A DNA stretch of 64,000 nucleotides from Syntrophopropionicum propionicicum_A (GTDB taxonomy: Bacteria > Bacillota > Desulfotomaculia > Desulfotomaculales > Pelotomaculaceae), in contig NZ_JBMGJC010000011.1 of NCBI RefSeq assembly GCF_048984525.1, forward strand, positions 62,001 through 126,000, given 5' to 3'. How positions within the stretch are numbered: position 1 is the stretch's first letter; each line of letters opens with the position of its first letter. Shown here one piece after another: positions 51,167 to 60,730 of the stretch. The position numbers were made by a program, and so were the translations under genes. Below the pieces are notes generated by a model. That model had not been told where the DNA came from. It worked only from the letters and a program-made list of their open reading frames with translations, and did not search any database.

Positions 51167-53701
51167 GTGACAGAAAGCATAAAAGGAATTTCAATTGTTA
51201 TCGGATCGGATACAACTGCTCTGACTGCGGCCCTGTCTGAGGTTAACAAGAAGTCCAAGGCTCTGCAGTCTGAGCTTAAGCAGGTAGAAAAGCTGCTCAA
51301 ACTCGATCCGAAGAATACCGAGCTGGTTGCTCAGAAACAGAAGCTCTTAGCTGATGCCGTTGAAAACGCCAAAAAGAAACTCGACAGCCTGAGAAAAGCA
51401 CAGGAGCAGGTAAACCAGCAGTTTAAAAGGGGCGAAATATCACAAGGCCAGTACCGGGCTTTCCAGCGTGAGGTTGCCGCGGCCGAGCAGCAGCTGAAGA
51501 AGCTGGAGACCCAGGCTAAGAATACTGGGACAAGCATTCATAATATCGGCACTTCCATGCAAACCGCCGGTGATAAAATGGCCAGCGCCGGCCAAAACCT
51601 GACCATGAAAGTGACAGCTCCCATTGTCGGGGTTGGTGCGGCCGCCTCTAAGATGGCGATAGAGTTTGAAGAGGGCATGGCCAAGGTTGGGACCATTGCC
51701 GATACTGCGGCAAAGCCCATAGAAGAACTGAGGAAAGAAATCCTTGCCCTGTCAAATGAGACGGGTACCAGTGCCAGCGAATTAACCGAGGCCGAATACC
51801 AGGCCATTTCCGCCGGCGTTGAAACGGCAAAGTCTGTAAAATTTTTATCCACAGCTGTTAAGGCGGCCAAGGGCGGCTTTACGGACAGCCAGACTGCCAT
51901 TGACGGACTTACCACCACGCTGAACGCTTACGGCAAAAAAGCGGATGAGGTAACGAAGATCAGTGACCAGATGATGCTAGCGCAGAATTTCGGCAAAACG
52001 ACCTTTGGGGAGATGGCCTCCAGCATCGGAAACGTGGCCCCAACTGCAGCCAGCCTGAACGTAGCCACCGAGGACCTGTTCGGCTCTCTGGCCGTTCTCA
52101 CCAAAAACGGTATCGCTACATCTCAAGCCGTCACCGGCCTTAAGGCGGCTTTTTCAAATATTCTGAAGCCAACCAGCGACGCGGCTAAACTTGCTGACCA
52201 GCTGGGCCTGGACTTCAGCGCCGCCCACCTCAAGTCAGTCGGCTGGTCAAAATTCTTAGACGAGATCGCGGAAAAGACCGGCGACGACGCTGAGAAGATG
52301 GCGCTTCTTTTCGGTTCCGTAGAGGCCTTAAACTCCATGCTGGTTCTGACCGGTAAAGGCGCTGCGGACTTCGATAATGTTCTGGCCGGCATGGCCTCAT
52401 CAGCCGGGCTGACGGAAGAAGCCTTTAGAAAGATGGAAAACACTTCCGGGGCCAGGCTTGCCAAGTCACTTAACAGCCTAAAGAACGCAGGGATTGAGCT
52501 GGGAGATTCCCTGGCGCCTGCTGTGGAATCGATCGCCAATTCGCTCAGCAGGCTTGCTGATTGGTTTGATAAAATCGGCCCGGCCGGCCAGAAATTAATT
52601 ATTGCTTTAGCCGGGATCGCGGCCGCCATAGGTCCTGTTATGAGTATAATCGGCAATGTGGCAAAGGCAGTTGGCGGGGTTATAAAATTTTTTACGCCTG
52701 CCGCCGGGGGGATATCTGCATTTACCAAGGTGCTTAGATTCCTGGCGCCTGCCGCCAGGATTGTGGTTACTGCATTAAGTTATTTAGTCAGGGGTTTTTC
52801 CTGGCCGGTTGCAATTATCACGGCTCTTATCACAATCGGCATAGCCCTATATAAGCACTGGGATACGGTCAAGGCCAAAGCCCAGCAGCTGGGGGCCTTT
52901 ATTGCAAACGTCTGGAATTCGCTTGTGGCATCCGTCAAGGCTGTCTGGGACGGTATAAAGAATGCTGTTGTCGGCGCCTGGGACTGGATGTATGCCCACA
53001 ACTACTATTTCCAGAAGATTGTTGACACGGTTACTACCTGCTGGAACGCCATTAAAAGCGTAACGGGGTCTGTCTGGAACGCCATAAAGAACGTGGCCGA
53101 ATCAGTCGGCAGCGCACTAAGCGGATATTTGTCAGGCCTGTGGGACAGCATCCGGGGCACTGCCCAGGGTGCGTGGGACGCCATATACGGAGTGATCAGC
53201 GGCATACTGGACAGTATCAGCGGTGTTTTTGACGCTGCCCTGGGCAAAGCCTGGGAGTGGGGCAGCAACCTTCTAGGGCAGTTTATCGCAGGCATTAAAG
53301 CGAAGTGGGAAGCCTTCAAGGCTTGTGTGGCTGAGGTTTCTGACACAATTGCAAAATTCCTTGGTTTCCACAGCCCGACAGAATGGGGGGCTGGCCGTGA
53401 CGCCGACAAGTGGGCGCCCAACCTGATCAAGATGTTCACACAGGGCATTGAGAGCGGAATTCCCGAGCTGCGGGGCACGATGAACAGACTTGCCAGTATG
53501 CTTGAAATAAGGCCAATCGAGGTCAGCGGCAGAATGACCGTAACGGGCGGGGTGGGCGTCAACATCACCGGTGAAGGGGCGCAGTATTTGAGAGTCGACA
53601 GCATTGCCCGCGCTGTGGAACAAAGGATCACCGAGCATATCGCCCAGGACAGCAGGCGGTACGCTCCCATACCCAGGACAATACCGTTTGCCAACAGCTA
53701 A
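51167..53701 (+). CDS. Tail tape measure protein
   Basis: 844 residues; sets tail length and passes with the DNA into the cell. Long N-terminal coiled coil (about 15-125), the family core (FEEGMAKVGTIADTAAKPIEELRKEI... GTSASELTEAEYQAI), membrane-like segments around 475-500 and 530-570, tryptophan-rich repeats (AWDAIYGVI, VWNAIKNVA; about 600-690) and C-terminal FLGFHSPTEWGAG. GTG start after GGAGGCGGGGACC. Confidence 0.94.
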   Translation: MTESIKGISIVIGSDTTALTAALSEVNKKSKALQSELKQVEKLLKLDPKNTELVAQKQKLLADAVENAKKKLDSLRKAQEQVNQQFKRGEISQGQYRAFQREVAAAEQQLKKLETQAKNTGTSIHNIGTSMQTAGDKMASAGQNLTMKVTAPIVGVGAAASKMAIEFEEGMAKVGTIADTAAKPIEELRKEILALSNETGTSASELTEAEYQAISAGVETAKSVKFLSTAVKAAKGGFTDSQTAIDGLTTTLNAYGKKADEVTKISDQMMLAQNFGKTTFGEMASSIGNVAPTAASLNVATEDLFGSLAVLTKNGIATSQAVTGLKAAFSNILKPTSDAAKLADQLGLDFSAAHLKSVGWSKFLDEIAEKTGDDAEKMALLFGSVEALNSMLVLTGKGAADFDNVLAGMASSAGLTEEAFRKMENTSGARLAKSLNSLKNAGIELGDSLAPAVESIANSLSRLADWFDKIGPAGQKLIIALAGIAAAIGPVMSIIGNVAKAVGGVIKFFTPAAGGISAFTKVLRFLAPAARIVVTALSYLVRGFSWPVAIITALITIGIALYKHWDTVKAKAQQLGAFIANVWNSLVASVKAVWDGIKNAVVGAWDWMYAHNYYFQKIVDTVTTCWNAIKSVTGSVWNAIKNVAESVGSALSGYLSGLWDSIRGTAQGAWDAIYGVISGILDSISGVFDAALGKAWEWGSNLLGQFIAGIKAKWEAFKACVAEVSDTIAKFLGFHSPTEWGAGRDADKWAPNLIKMFTQGIESGIPELRGTMNRLASMLEIRPIEVSGRMTVTGGVGVNITGEGAQYLRVDSIARAVEQRITEHIAQDSRRYAPIPRTIPFANS

Positions 53702-53715
53702 AGAGGTGATGAGAC

Positions 53716-54078
53716 ATGGCGTTCACCTGGGGAAGCACCACCTTAAAGGTGATAGTCGATACATACAAGCCGCCGCACTCCGAGGCCGGGCTGGTCGGCA
53801 TCGACCTGCTGCCTGACTCAGCCGACAGCGGCGCCAACTGCGAAGTCCTGCAGCAGTTCGGACGAAAGCGCAAGAGAGCGTCTTTCAGCGGTTTTGTCAC
53901 CAGCCAGGCAGAATTCGACTCGTTGGAGGCCGATTATTTGGCGCAGACCGAGAGGACGTTTACGGACATTAACGGCCTGTCGCTGGGCTGTACCATTGAA
54001 AGCATTGCCCCTTCAGGCTCCGTCCCCGGCAATACCAGGAAGATTATCTATTATGACATTGTTTTAGTGGAGGCATAA
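53716..54078 (+). CDS. Small tail protein
   Basis: 120 residues between tape measure and tail hub genes (GSTTLKVIVDTYKPPHSE, RKRASFSGFVTSQAEFDSLEADY, RKIIYYDIVLVEA). A distal-tail or baseplate adaptor role is inferred from position and beta-rich composition. AGAGGTGATGAGAC precedes ATG. Confidence 0.7.
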   Translation: MAFTWGSTTLKVIVDTYKPPHSEAGLVGIDLLPDSADSGANCEVLQQFGRKRKRASFSGFVTSQAEFDSLEADYLAQTERTFTDINGLSLGCTIESIAPSGSVPGNTRKIIYYDIVLVEA

Positions 54079-54081
54079 GCT

Positions 54082-56436
54082 ATGCAAGTTATGCCCGAAA
54101 ACATAGCAACCCTGCTTAAATCAAAAAGCATGCGAAGGGCTGACAAGCCTGCCTACAGGCTGACTATCGAGGACAATCCGATTGGCGGACTGTCCGACCC
54201 CCAGACCTGGACAACCTGGCGGTATTTTGCCGGCGCCGCGGACAACAAGGGCCTGGGGTACATGGCCGAAACCTCCGATGGCAGAGCGGTTATCTCTTAC
54301 GTAGAAAACAATAAAGTCTATATTGCCTTTGCCCCAACCGTCACGGGTATTCTTGACGGAACTGAAACCTTTGATTTTGACAGCGCAATATTGGTTAAGG
54401 AAGGCAATGAAACCGGCCTGATCCAGACATCACTCACTTTGATAAACGGCATTCTGCATCTGGCCATTACAAACTGGACATATACGACTGAATGGGTCCT
54501 GCAGTGCGAGCACTGGGTTGACAGTAACGGCCTGGGCGAAGAATTCGCTTTCAAAAATTATATCTCTACAGATTTGTCTTCCGGCACGAGCTGGGCTAGG
54601 GAGCTGCCTCAAGTGGGGAATAATCTGGGGCAGATAGTGTGCCTTAGCGAAACGAACTGGGTAATAATTTGTCCGCACTGGTCTTATGTATACCTGTCCA
54701 ACCGGCCGTGCTACACGACAGATTCCGGAGAAACCTGGACAAACGGAGAGCCTTCTCCCAAAAGCCTTTTTTATTACCTTGCCGGCTGCGGAGTCAGTGT
54801 TCTAAGATTGTCCGACACTTCCTTTGCCATAGCCTGGTGCTCTTCTTCCTCATATGAGAAGCTGCTGCATTATACAAACTGCGGCGCTGTACTTTCCGCG
54901 GCAGACGGCTGGGGTTCCGACTGGCCTGGGGGCGATGATTATGTGCGCGGCATCGGCTATGCAGCCGTCAAGGACAAAGTGTACATGGCCGTCGCCGGCC
55001 TTATGGGCAGCCCGTACGATATTTATGAATTCAAGCTGGATACGCCGACATATGAGACCATTAAGCTCTACGAAAACTGGACCTTTATAGCTTCCGTAGG
55101 TTATTTCGGCGGCGGGGAACCGCAGTTTACAGCTACGGAAAACGCACTGGTGCTGCAGCACAAGGACAGCGGCCAGATTTCCGGAGCCGGAACATTGATT
55201 GAACGCAGGCCACTGCAGGTAAAGAAGATAGAAGTGACAAGACAGAAAGGTGCGGCTTCCCAGTTAGTTGTTGTATTGGACAATAAAAACGGCCGGTATT
55301 CTCCCGACAAGGAAGGGGCCTGGTTTAATGTTATCTGGCCGAACAAAAGGGTTGTGCTGGAGTGGGGCTACGGGACTGATTTGGCCTATGGTTTTACCGG
55401 CCTGGTGGATTCAGTCAAGATGAGCACCTTTCCGCAGGAGCTTACCTTTGTCTGCCGGGACATGCTGAAACTGGCCCTGGACCAGACAGTCACAGATGAA
55501 GCAGGGGCACACACGATATATTACACAAATGAAAAAGCGGAAGACATATTTTTGTACCTTGCTTCCGCCGCCGGGTATGCCTCCGAAGATATCGTCACAG
55601 AAGAAACGGGCATAACCCTGGAAGGTTTTCTGGTATCGAATGAAACCTATGCTGATGCGTTCACGCGGCTTTGTGAAATATCCAAATTCGAATACTACTG
55701 TGACGCGAAAGGCGTTTTATATTTTGTCCATTCTACGGACAGGTCGCCGGCAGTAGAGGGCGCGGCTATGGTGCTGACCGGCACCGACTGGGTGGACATC
55801 CCCGGTGTTGCCGCCGGCCACCCCGTTGTTTTGGACAGCGACATGCTGACCGATGGGGAGCTGGCCGTATACAGCAGGGTAACAGATTATGAAATCAGAC
55901 TGGGCGGCAGCGGCATTAATGCCGCGGTCAGGAGAAGGCCGGGGTCGTCTATCGGTGATGGAGCTGCCGTGTACGTATCTGCGGTATATGCGGCATGGGT
56001 TTTCAGCGAGGGACAGGACATTGTCAAGCTGGACTATACCATAGATGATAAAGATCTGTACTATACGATACTGGTCCAGGGCGCTGCGGAAGACGAGAGC
56101 GTGATAGAAGCCAGCGCCAGCTATATCAGTAGGGAGTATTACAACGTCCTGGAGCAAAAAATTCTTATTGTAAGCGCCTCGCAAATCAAGGACCTGGCCA
56201 CCTGCCAGGAAATAGCGGACAGGAACGAGGTCTTAATGAGGTCAAGGCCTAGGTACACGGAATTCGGCGCAGTGGCCAACCCCTGGCTGGATACCGGCGA
56301 CTGCTGCCAGGTTATTGAAAGCTCGACGACCATTTCCGAGATATACAGGCCGCTCAGCGAGATTATTACCATGGAGCCGGGCACAGGTTTTATCATGCAG
56401 CTTGGGGCTTACCATTACGGGTACGCTCCTATATAA
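54082..56436 (+). CDS. Tail hub/tip structural protein
   Basis: 784 residues. The first about 370 residues are beta-propeller-like (tryptophan and Asp-box-like TTDSGETWTNG near 215), possibly a host-binding or glycan-related domain. The rest (about 385-780) resembles a baseplate hub: RRPLQVKKIEVTRQKGAASQLV, KRVVLEWGYGT, GYASEDIV, CEISKFEYYCDAKGVLYF, and a final LGAYHYGYAP. Position after the tape measure supports this. Confidence 0.75.
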   Translation: MQVMPENIATLLKSKSMRRADKPAYRLTIEDNPIGGLSDPQTWTTWRYFAGAADNKGLGYMAETSDGRAVISYVENNKVYIAFAPTVTGILDGTETFDFDSAILVKEGNETGLIQTSLTLINGILHLAITNWTYTTEWVLQCEHWVDSNGLGEEFAFKNYISTDLSSGTSWARELPQVGNNLGQIVCLSETNWVIICPHWSYVYLSNRPCYTTDSGETWTNGEPSPKSLFYYLAGCGVSVLRLSDTSFAIAWCSSSSYEKLLHYTNCGAVLSAADGWGSDWPGGDDYVRGIGYAAVKDKVYMAVAGLMGSPYDIYEFKLDTPTYETIKLYENWTFIASVGYFGGGEPQFTATENALVLQHKDSGQISGAGTLIERRPLQVKKIEVTRQKGAASQLVVVLDNKNGRYSPDKEGAWFNVIWPNKRVVLEWGYGTDLAYGFTGLVDSVKMSTFPQELTFVCRDMLKLALDQTVTDEAGAHTIYYTNEKAEDIFLYLASAAGYASEDIVTEETGITLEGFLVSNETYADAFTRLCEISKFEYYCDAKGVLYFVHSTDRSPAVEGAAMVLTGTDWVDIPGVAAGHPVVLDSDMLTDGELAVYSRVTDYEIRLGGSGINAAVRRRPGSSIGDGAAVYVSAVYAAWVFSEGQDIVKLDYTIDDKDLYYTILVQGAAEDESVIEASASYISREYYNVLEQKILIVSASQIKDLATCQEIADRNEVLMRSRPRYTEFGAVANPWLDTGDCCQVIESSTTISEIYRPLSEIITMEPGTGFIMQLGAYHYGYAPI

Positions 56437-56448
56437 GGCGGGTCTAAT

Positions 56449-56895
56449 ATGGATTATATAACCAGACTGATTAACGCTGAAATAGACCGGAAGCTGACTC
56501 TAATATTCCGGGATCCGGCTAAGGTGACTGTTTTTGACTCTGCCGGGCCGACACCCAGGTATAGGAACCCGGCGAATGCACTGGATGCGGGCGCCCATGC
56601 CTTAATCGATCACGAAGGGCTGCCGGGGGTTCCTTTATTGTCGGTCTTGAGGCAGGCTTATGCAAATGCTGCAACAATAGTTGTTGCTCACAATTTCGGC
56701 AGGAGGCCGGCTGTTCAGGTATTAGGTGGTGCCGGGGCGGAGCTTTATGGCAGGGGCCTATACGGTATGGGGGATTACAGCGGATCTGCTGACCGTCAGG
56801 TCATCGAGCCATTATTGATAAACCATGACAGTATCAACCAAGTCACGGTGACATTAAACGAAGTTGATTCGGGGGAGGTGATCTGTATTGGCTGA
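56449..56895 (+). CDS. Tail-associated protein
   Basis: 148 residues (DYITRLINAEIDRKLTLIF, VPLLSVLRQAYANAATIVVAHNFGRRPAVQVLGG). The HNFGRRP-x-VQV segment is typical of the end domain of short fibre proteins. Overlaps the next gene by eight bases. Likely baseplate or fibre part. Confidence 0.65.
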   Translation: MDYITRLINAEIDRKLTLIFRDPAKVTVFDSAGPTPRYRNPANALDAGAHALIDHEGLPGVPLLSVLRQAYANAATIVVAHNFGRRPAVQVLGGAGAELYGRGLYGMGDYSGSADRQVIEPLLINHDSINQVTVTLNEVDSGEVICIG

Positions 56896-57781
56896 GACAA
56901 CGACAGTTAAACTAGGGATGACCAAGCCGGAGGTAGGAGCCAGCAATGATACCTGGGGCGGGATGCTCAACGGGGATCTGGATGTCCTGGATCTGGCGCT
57001 GGTATCTCACCATTTTGCTGAAGATACAGCTAACCATTCAGGTCTTGATTTCGCTCACAAGTCTGGAGTGGTCAGGTATCGGGCGGCAATAACTTTAGTT
57101 GGTGGCGGAGTTGTTACCCTGGCAAATGACACGGTGAATTATATCGAGGTCTTGCCATCAACCGGAGCGGTCAGCGCCAATGCCGTTGGGTTTACTCTCG
57201 GGAGCATCCCCTTGTTTCAGGTCACGACCGCAGGAGGAGCGATCACCGTAGTCGCGGATCAGCGAAGTTTTCTAGGTGTGGATAGCGACTACATGGATAA
57301 GTTGGCGGCCAAGGGTGATCTCTTGGTGCACGACGGTGCAATATATCAGAAGTTAGCGGCCGGGCTGAATGGTGATTCGCTGGTTGCGGATTCCGGTCAG
57401 GCAAACGGTGTCAAGTGGGCGCAAAGGTCGCACGGGATTGCCTTTTATATTGATGATATTCTCGCCACAGATGCCGATGCTCTTTCTATTATCATTCCGA
57501 TGAATGTAACAATAACCGGGGGTAAAATTGAGGTAACGACAGCTCCGGCGGGGGCAAGCCTGATATGTGATATCCACCAAGCGAGCACCGGATTGACGAT
57601 ATTCACCACCCAGGCGAACAGGCCGACAATCACAGCAGGGAGTACGTCGGCGGCGATTGCCGCTCCTGATATCGTTGACATCAACCAGGGTGACACGCTG
57701 AAGCTGGCGCTGGATCAGGTCGGGTCAACCTATGGCGGCATGAACCTGCGCCTGACGTTATATTGCAAGGAAAGGGCATAG
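56888..57781 (+). CDS. Tail fibre protein
   Basis: 297 residues with a fibre-like opening (TTTVKLGMTKPEVGASNDTWGGMLNGDLDVLD) and a beta-rich C-terminal domain (SIIIPMNVTITGGKIEVTTAPAGASLICDI). The TTG start follows GGGGGAGGTGATCTG. Receptor-binding or fibre function inferred from position. Confidence 0.75.
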   Translation: MAETTTVKLGMTKPEVGASNDTWGGMLNGDLDVLDLALVSHHFAEDTANHSGLDFAHKSGVVRYRAAITLVGGGVVTLANDTVNYIEVLPSTGAVSANAVGFTLGSIPLFQVTTAGGAITVVADQRSFLGVDSDYMDKLAAKGDLLVHDGAIYQKLAAGLNGDSLVADSGQANGVKWAQRSHGIAFYIDDILATDADALSIIIPMNVTITGGKIEVTTAPAGASLICDIHQASTGLTIFTTQANRPTITAGSTSAAIAAPDIVDINQGDTLKLALDQVGSTYGGMNLRLTLYCKERA

Positions 57782-57793
57782 GAGGTTATAAAA

Positions 57794-58762
57794 ATGGCTC
57801 TTTTGTTTTGTGACGGATTCGACCATTATACCATCGGGGATATGCCGACAAAATATATTGATGCTGGTGCTAATTCGATATCGTCGCCGGGTAGAAATGG
57901 AACTGGTTATTGCGTAAGGTTCAATAACAGCCGGGCTTATACAGCTATTGGCAGCAAGACAACCTTGGTTGTTGGATTCGGCATAAAACTTTATACCGCT
58001 TACAGCGGGATTCTCTATCGGTTTTGTGAGGGGGATACCACTCATGTTGATTTAAGAATTGATTCATCTCAAAGGTTATATGTGACTAGGAACGGTACAA
58101 CTCTTGGGTCTGTTTCTACTGTACCCTTAAGGATAAATGTATGGGAGCACGTTCAAATTAAGGTATTCATCAATGATTCAACAGGTACGGTAGAGGTCAA
58201 GATTAATAGTGTAAGTGTTATTTCGTTAACTGGACAGGATACGCAGAATGGGCTTACCGGGGTTATTACAAAAGCAGGTTTGTATTGTAATACGGATTGC
58301 GCTTTTTATGATGATTACTGGATTGATGACGCTGATTTTCTTGGTGACTGTATTATCGAAACCAAGTTCCCAAACGGTGCTGGAGATACGACAGAATGGA
58401 CACCGTCGACGGGGAGCAATTATGCCTGTGTCGATGAGGTCAATCAAAACGGGGACACAGATTATGTGTCGAGTGGGACAGCCGGTCAGGTTGACACTTA
58501 TGCTTTTGCTGACCTTTTGACATCTGCCGGATCTGTTAAGGGTGTTCAAGCTAATGTATGGGCAAGAAAAGACGATGGAGGGACAAGGCAAATAGCGCTT
58601 GTTGCCAGGCCGGTATCGACCGACAGGGTTGGCGCCTCAAAAGATATGGCTCTGACATATGCTTATTACCGCGAAACATTTGCTCTAAATCCAGAAACAG
58701 GCGCCCCATGGACAATAGCCGAAGTAAATGCTGCGAAATTCGGCGTCAAGTTGGTGAGCTAA
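57794..58762 (+). CDS. Tail protein, lectin-like N-terminus
   Basis: 322 residues; residues 1 to about 190 show a concanavalin/LamG-like beta-sandwich pattern (CDGFDHYTIGDMPTKY, HVDLRIDSSQRLYVTRNGTTLGSV, WEHVQIKVFIND). The remainder (ANVWARKDDGGTRQIALVARPVSTD) is found in phage structural proteins. GGAGGTTATAAAA precedes ATG. Probably a carbohydrate-binding fibre part. Confidence 0.7.
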   Translation: MALLFCDGFDHYTIGDMPTKYIDAGANSISSPGRNGTGYCVRFNNSRAYTAIGSKTTLVVGFGIKLYTAYSGILYRFCEGDTTHVDLRIDSSQRLYVTRNGTTLGSVSTVPLRINVWEHVQIKVFINDSTGTVEVKINSVSVISLTGQDTQNGLTGVITKAGLYCNTDCAFYDDYWIDDADFLGDCIIETKFPNGAGDTTEWTPSTGSNYACVDEVNQNGDTDYVSSGTAGQVDTYAFADLLTSAGSVKGVQANVWARKDDGGTRQIALVARPVSTDRVGASKDMALTYAYYRETFALNPETGAPWTIAEVNAAKFGVKLVS

Positions 58763-59005
58763 ATGGCTGCCAGGGTGTCCCAATTACCACTAGAAACAGT
58801 TGTTTTGCCCAGCACACAAAAAGCCAGAGTGTCGCAGATTTCATGTGAAAGTTTAGTTCTTCCCACGGCACAGAAGGCCAGAATATCGCAAATTGCATGT
58901 GAAAGTGTTGTGCTTCCCACGACACAAAAAGCCAGGGTGTCCCAGATAGTAATTGAGGTTTTAATTTGCCAAGATGCCAAGAGAAAATTTGTCCAATTTA
59001 TTTGA
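58763..59005 (+). CDS. Short protein with four 18-residue repeats
   Basis: 80 residues made of ARVSQLPLETVVLPSTQK-type 18-residue units (starts at residues 3, 21, 39, 57), the last one degenerate. The DNA repeats every 54 bases. Directly abuts the previous stop. Repeat beta-strand architecture, as in small structural tail proteins; function unknown. Confidence 0.7.
   Translation: MAARVSQLPLETVVLPSTQKARVSQISCESLVLPTAQKARISQIACESVVLPTTQKARVSQIVIEVLICQDAKRKFVQFI
58768..58980 (+). repeat. 54-bp tandem coding repeats
   Basis: About 3.5 units of 54 bases, each opening GCCAG(A/G)(G/A)TGTC-like and ending CCCA(C/G)...CACA(A/G)AA, coding for the 18-residue units of the gene at 58763. The units differ at third positions, so they are selected for protein rather than a fresh duplication. 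Confidence 0.75.
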
Positions 59006-59020
59006 TAACAAATATTTTTT

Positions 59021-59041
59021 AAAGCCGGAGGGCTTTTTTTA
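59021..59041 (+). terminator. Intrinsic terminator of the tail operon
   Basis: AAAGCC/GGCTTT stem with GGAG loop followed by further T residues; located between the repeat protein and the holin gene. Confidence 0.75.
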
Positions 59042-59063
59042 TTTTGAAAAGGAGGCTGGTTCT

Positions 59064-59474
59064 TTGAGAGATATAGTGAACACTATCCAGTTAGCCATTG
59101 CTTTGATTGGCGGCTACATAGGTTATTTTTTGGGGGGCTGGGATGGTTTCCTATACGCCCTGGTAGCCTTTGTTGCTATTGATTACCTAACCGGCGTCAT
59201 GGTGGCTGTTTTAGAGAAGAGGCTGTCCAGCGAGGTTGGGGCCAGGGGTATTTTCAAGAAAGTGCTAATTTTTGCACTGGTTGCAGTGGCGCATATTATC
59301 GATGTCCAGTTTATTAAAACCGGCAGCGCTATTCGCACCGCAGTGATCTTCTTCTACCTCTCCAACGAGGGGATCAGCATCCTGGAGAACACAGCTAAGA
59401 TAGGGCTGCCTATCCCGGTCAAACTCAAACAGGTTTTGGAGCAGCTGAATAAGGAGGATGACCTGAATGGCTAG
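59064..59474 (+). CDS. Phage holin, toxin-secretion/lysis family
   Basis: 136 residues from TTG 59064 (GGAGG eight bases upstream; the longer frame from 58974 crosses a terminator). Hydrophobic helices about 10-30, 33-55, 70-90 and 95-115, with FVAIDYLTGVMVAVLEKRLSSEVGARGIFKK, the hallmark of the TcdE/Cph1-type holins. Opens the membrane for the amidase next door, which it overlaps by 8 bases. Confidence 0.9.
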   Translation: MRDIVNTIQLAIALIGGYIGYFLGGWDGFLYALVAFVAIDYLTGVMVAVLEKRLSSEVGARGIFKKVLIFALVAVAHIIDVQFIKTGSAIRTAVIFFYLSNEGISILENTAKIGLPIPVKLKQVLEQLNKEDDLNG

Positions 59475-60195
59475 ATTATGTTTTGACTATGGCCATGGCG
59501 GGGACGATCCGGGAGCAGTTTATTTGGGAAGAAAGGAATCCGATGATGTATTAAGCCTTGGAATGGAAGTAGCCAGGGATATCAGAAGGCATGGAGTGAC
59601 AGTCGATGAGACCAGGACATCTGACGCAAATGTGACTCTTAGAGCCAGAACTGATCTTGAGAGTAAGCAGGAATACGATTACTTTATATCCTTCCACCGG
59701 AACGCCTTTATGAAAGAAACGGCCAGCGGCGCAGAAACATATGTCTTTACAGAAGCGTCCGAAAAAAGCAAAGCTCTGGCTTTTAAGCTGCAGGCGGCTT
59801 TGGTGGATGTTGGTTTTGCTAACCGTGGGGTTAAAACAGCCAATTTCCATGTATTGAGGGAAAGCGAGGCGCCGGCAGTTCTAATCGAAATAGGGTTCAT
59901 TGATAACAGCAATGATAATAATTTGTTTGACTCCAAGCGGGCTGAAATTGTTAGGGGAATCTCCAAGGCGATTCTTTCCCAATTAGGTACTATATATATA
60001 GAAGAAACAGAATCTGAGCAGCCTAATGATCCTTTGACAGATGCTTTGAACATCTTAGTAAAAAACGGTATCATCAGCTCTCCTGAATACTGGCAGGAAA
60101 ATGCCAGGTCAGGAAAAACCATAAAGGGAGAGTATGCCGCATTGCTCATTGAAAGAATGGGAGCTTTTATTTTAACCAAGCTGCCTTCAACTTGA
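59467..60195 (+). CDS. N-acetylmuramoyl-L-alanine amidase (Amidase_3), endolysin
   Basis: 242 residues. Zinc ligands and catalytic residues are visible: H10 in DYGHGGDDPG, E24 in GRKESD, H76 in FISFHRNAF and the glutamate in VLIEIGF (about 140). The C-terminal about 65 residues (PLTDALNILVKNGIISSPEYWQ) are a small wall-binding-type domain. No signal peptide, so it relies on the holin. Cleaves the peptide from glycan of peptidoglycan at lysis. Confidence 0.93.
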   Translation: MARLCFDYGHGGDDPGAVYLGRKESDDVLSLGMEVARDIRRHGVTVDETRTSDANVTLRARTDLESKQEYDYFISFHRNAFMKETASGAETYVFTEASEKSKALAFKLQAALVDVGFANRGVKTANFHVLRESEAPAVLIEIGFIDNSNDNNLFDSKRAEIVRGISKAILSQLGTIYIEETESEQPNDPLTDALNILVKNGIISSPEYWQENARSGKTIKGEYAALLIERMGAFILTKLPST

Positions 60196-60228
60196 GGTTT
60201 TGGGCAACTATAGCAACCAGAATTACGG

Positions 60229-60260
60229 GACCCGCGGAGTAACATCTGCGGGTTTTATTA
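60229..60260 (+). terminator. Intrinsic terminator after the lysis genes
   Basis: ACCCGCGG and CTGCGGGT arms around AGTAACAT, followed by TTTATTATTT; about 35 bases after the amidase stop. It makes upstream starts of the next gene unlikely. Confidence 0.75.
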
Positions 60261-60271
60261 TTTACAGGGGA

Positions 60272-60730
60272 GTGAGCCATACGACCTTATTTCAAAAAGA
60301 ACAGGTACGCCGCTTGCGCACTGAAGGCATGGGCTACTCGAAGATAGCAGCTTGTCTTGGCATATCTGAAAATACCGTAAAATCACACTGTAAAAGAAAT
60401 AACCTCAGCGGTGTGATGGCTGCTTCAAATCCAGAACAGTGTGATACCAGAAAAGAGGCCTACGCTTTCTGCAAGAACTGCGGGAAGCCTATCGGGCAGC
60501 GCCCTGGCGTAAAGCCACGTAAATTCTGCTCTGATGAATGCCGCATGACCTGGTGGAACAACCACCCCGATCAGGTTTCGCAGAAGGCCGTCTACCATTT
60601 GGAGTGCTCTGGTTGCAAAAAACCGTTTGACAGCTACGGCAACAAGCACCGCAAATACTGCAGCCATGCCTGTTATATAAGAGAACGGTTCAGGCAGCCG
60701 GCAACAGCAGGAGGTGAGGGATTATTATGA
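60272..60730 (+). CDS. HTH/zinc-finger protein of the recombinase module
   Basis: About 152 residues. An N-terminal sigma-70 region 4-like HTH (FQKEQVRRLRTEGMGYSKIA, CLGISENTVKSHCKRNNLSG) precedes two cysteine clusters (CKNCGKP-x-CSDECR and CSGCKKP-x-CSHAC). The GTG at 60272 is the best start after the terminator although the ribosome site AGGGG almost touches it; ATA 60281 would have better spacing. Genes like this accompany serine recombinase clusters in Firmicutes and probably regulate excision. Confidence 0.75.
   Translation: MSHTTLFQKEQVRRLRTEGMGYSKIAACLGISENTVKSHCKRNNLSGVMAASNPEQCDTRKEAYAFCKNCGKPIGQRPGVKPRKFCSDECRMTWWNNHPDQVSQKAVYHLECSGCKKPFDSYGNKHRKYCSHACYIRERFRQPATAGGEGLL

Noticed and set aside
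58763..59005. CRISPR array suspicion from 54-bp periodicity
   Set aside because: The whole unit, not alternate segments, is conserved, and it is an open reading frame with synonymous changes.
58974..59063. N-terminal extension of the holin
   Set aside because: It would translate through an intrinsic terminator; TTG 59064 has a proper ribosome site.
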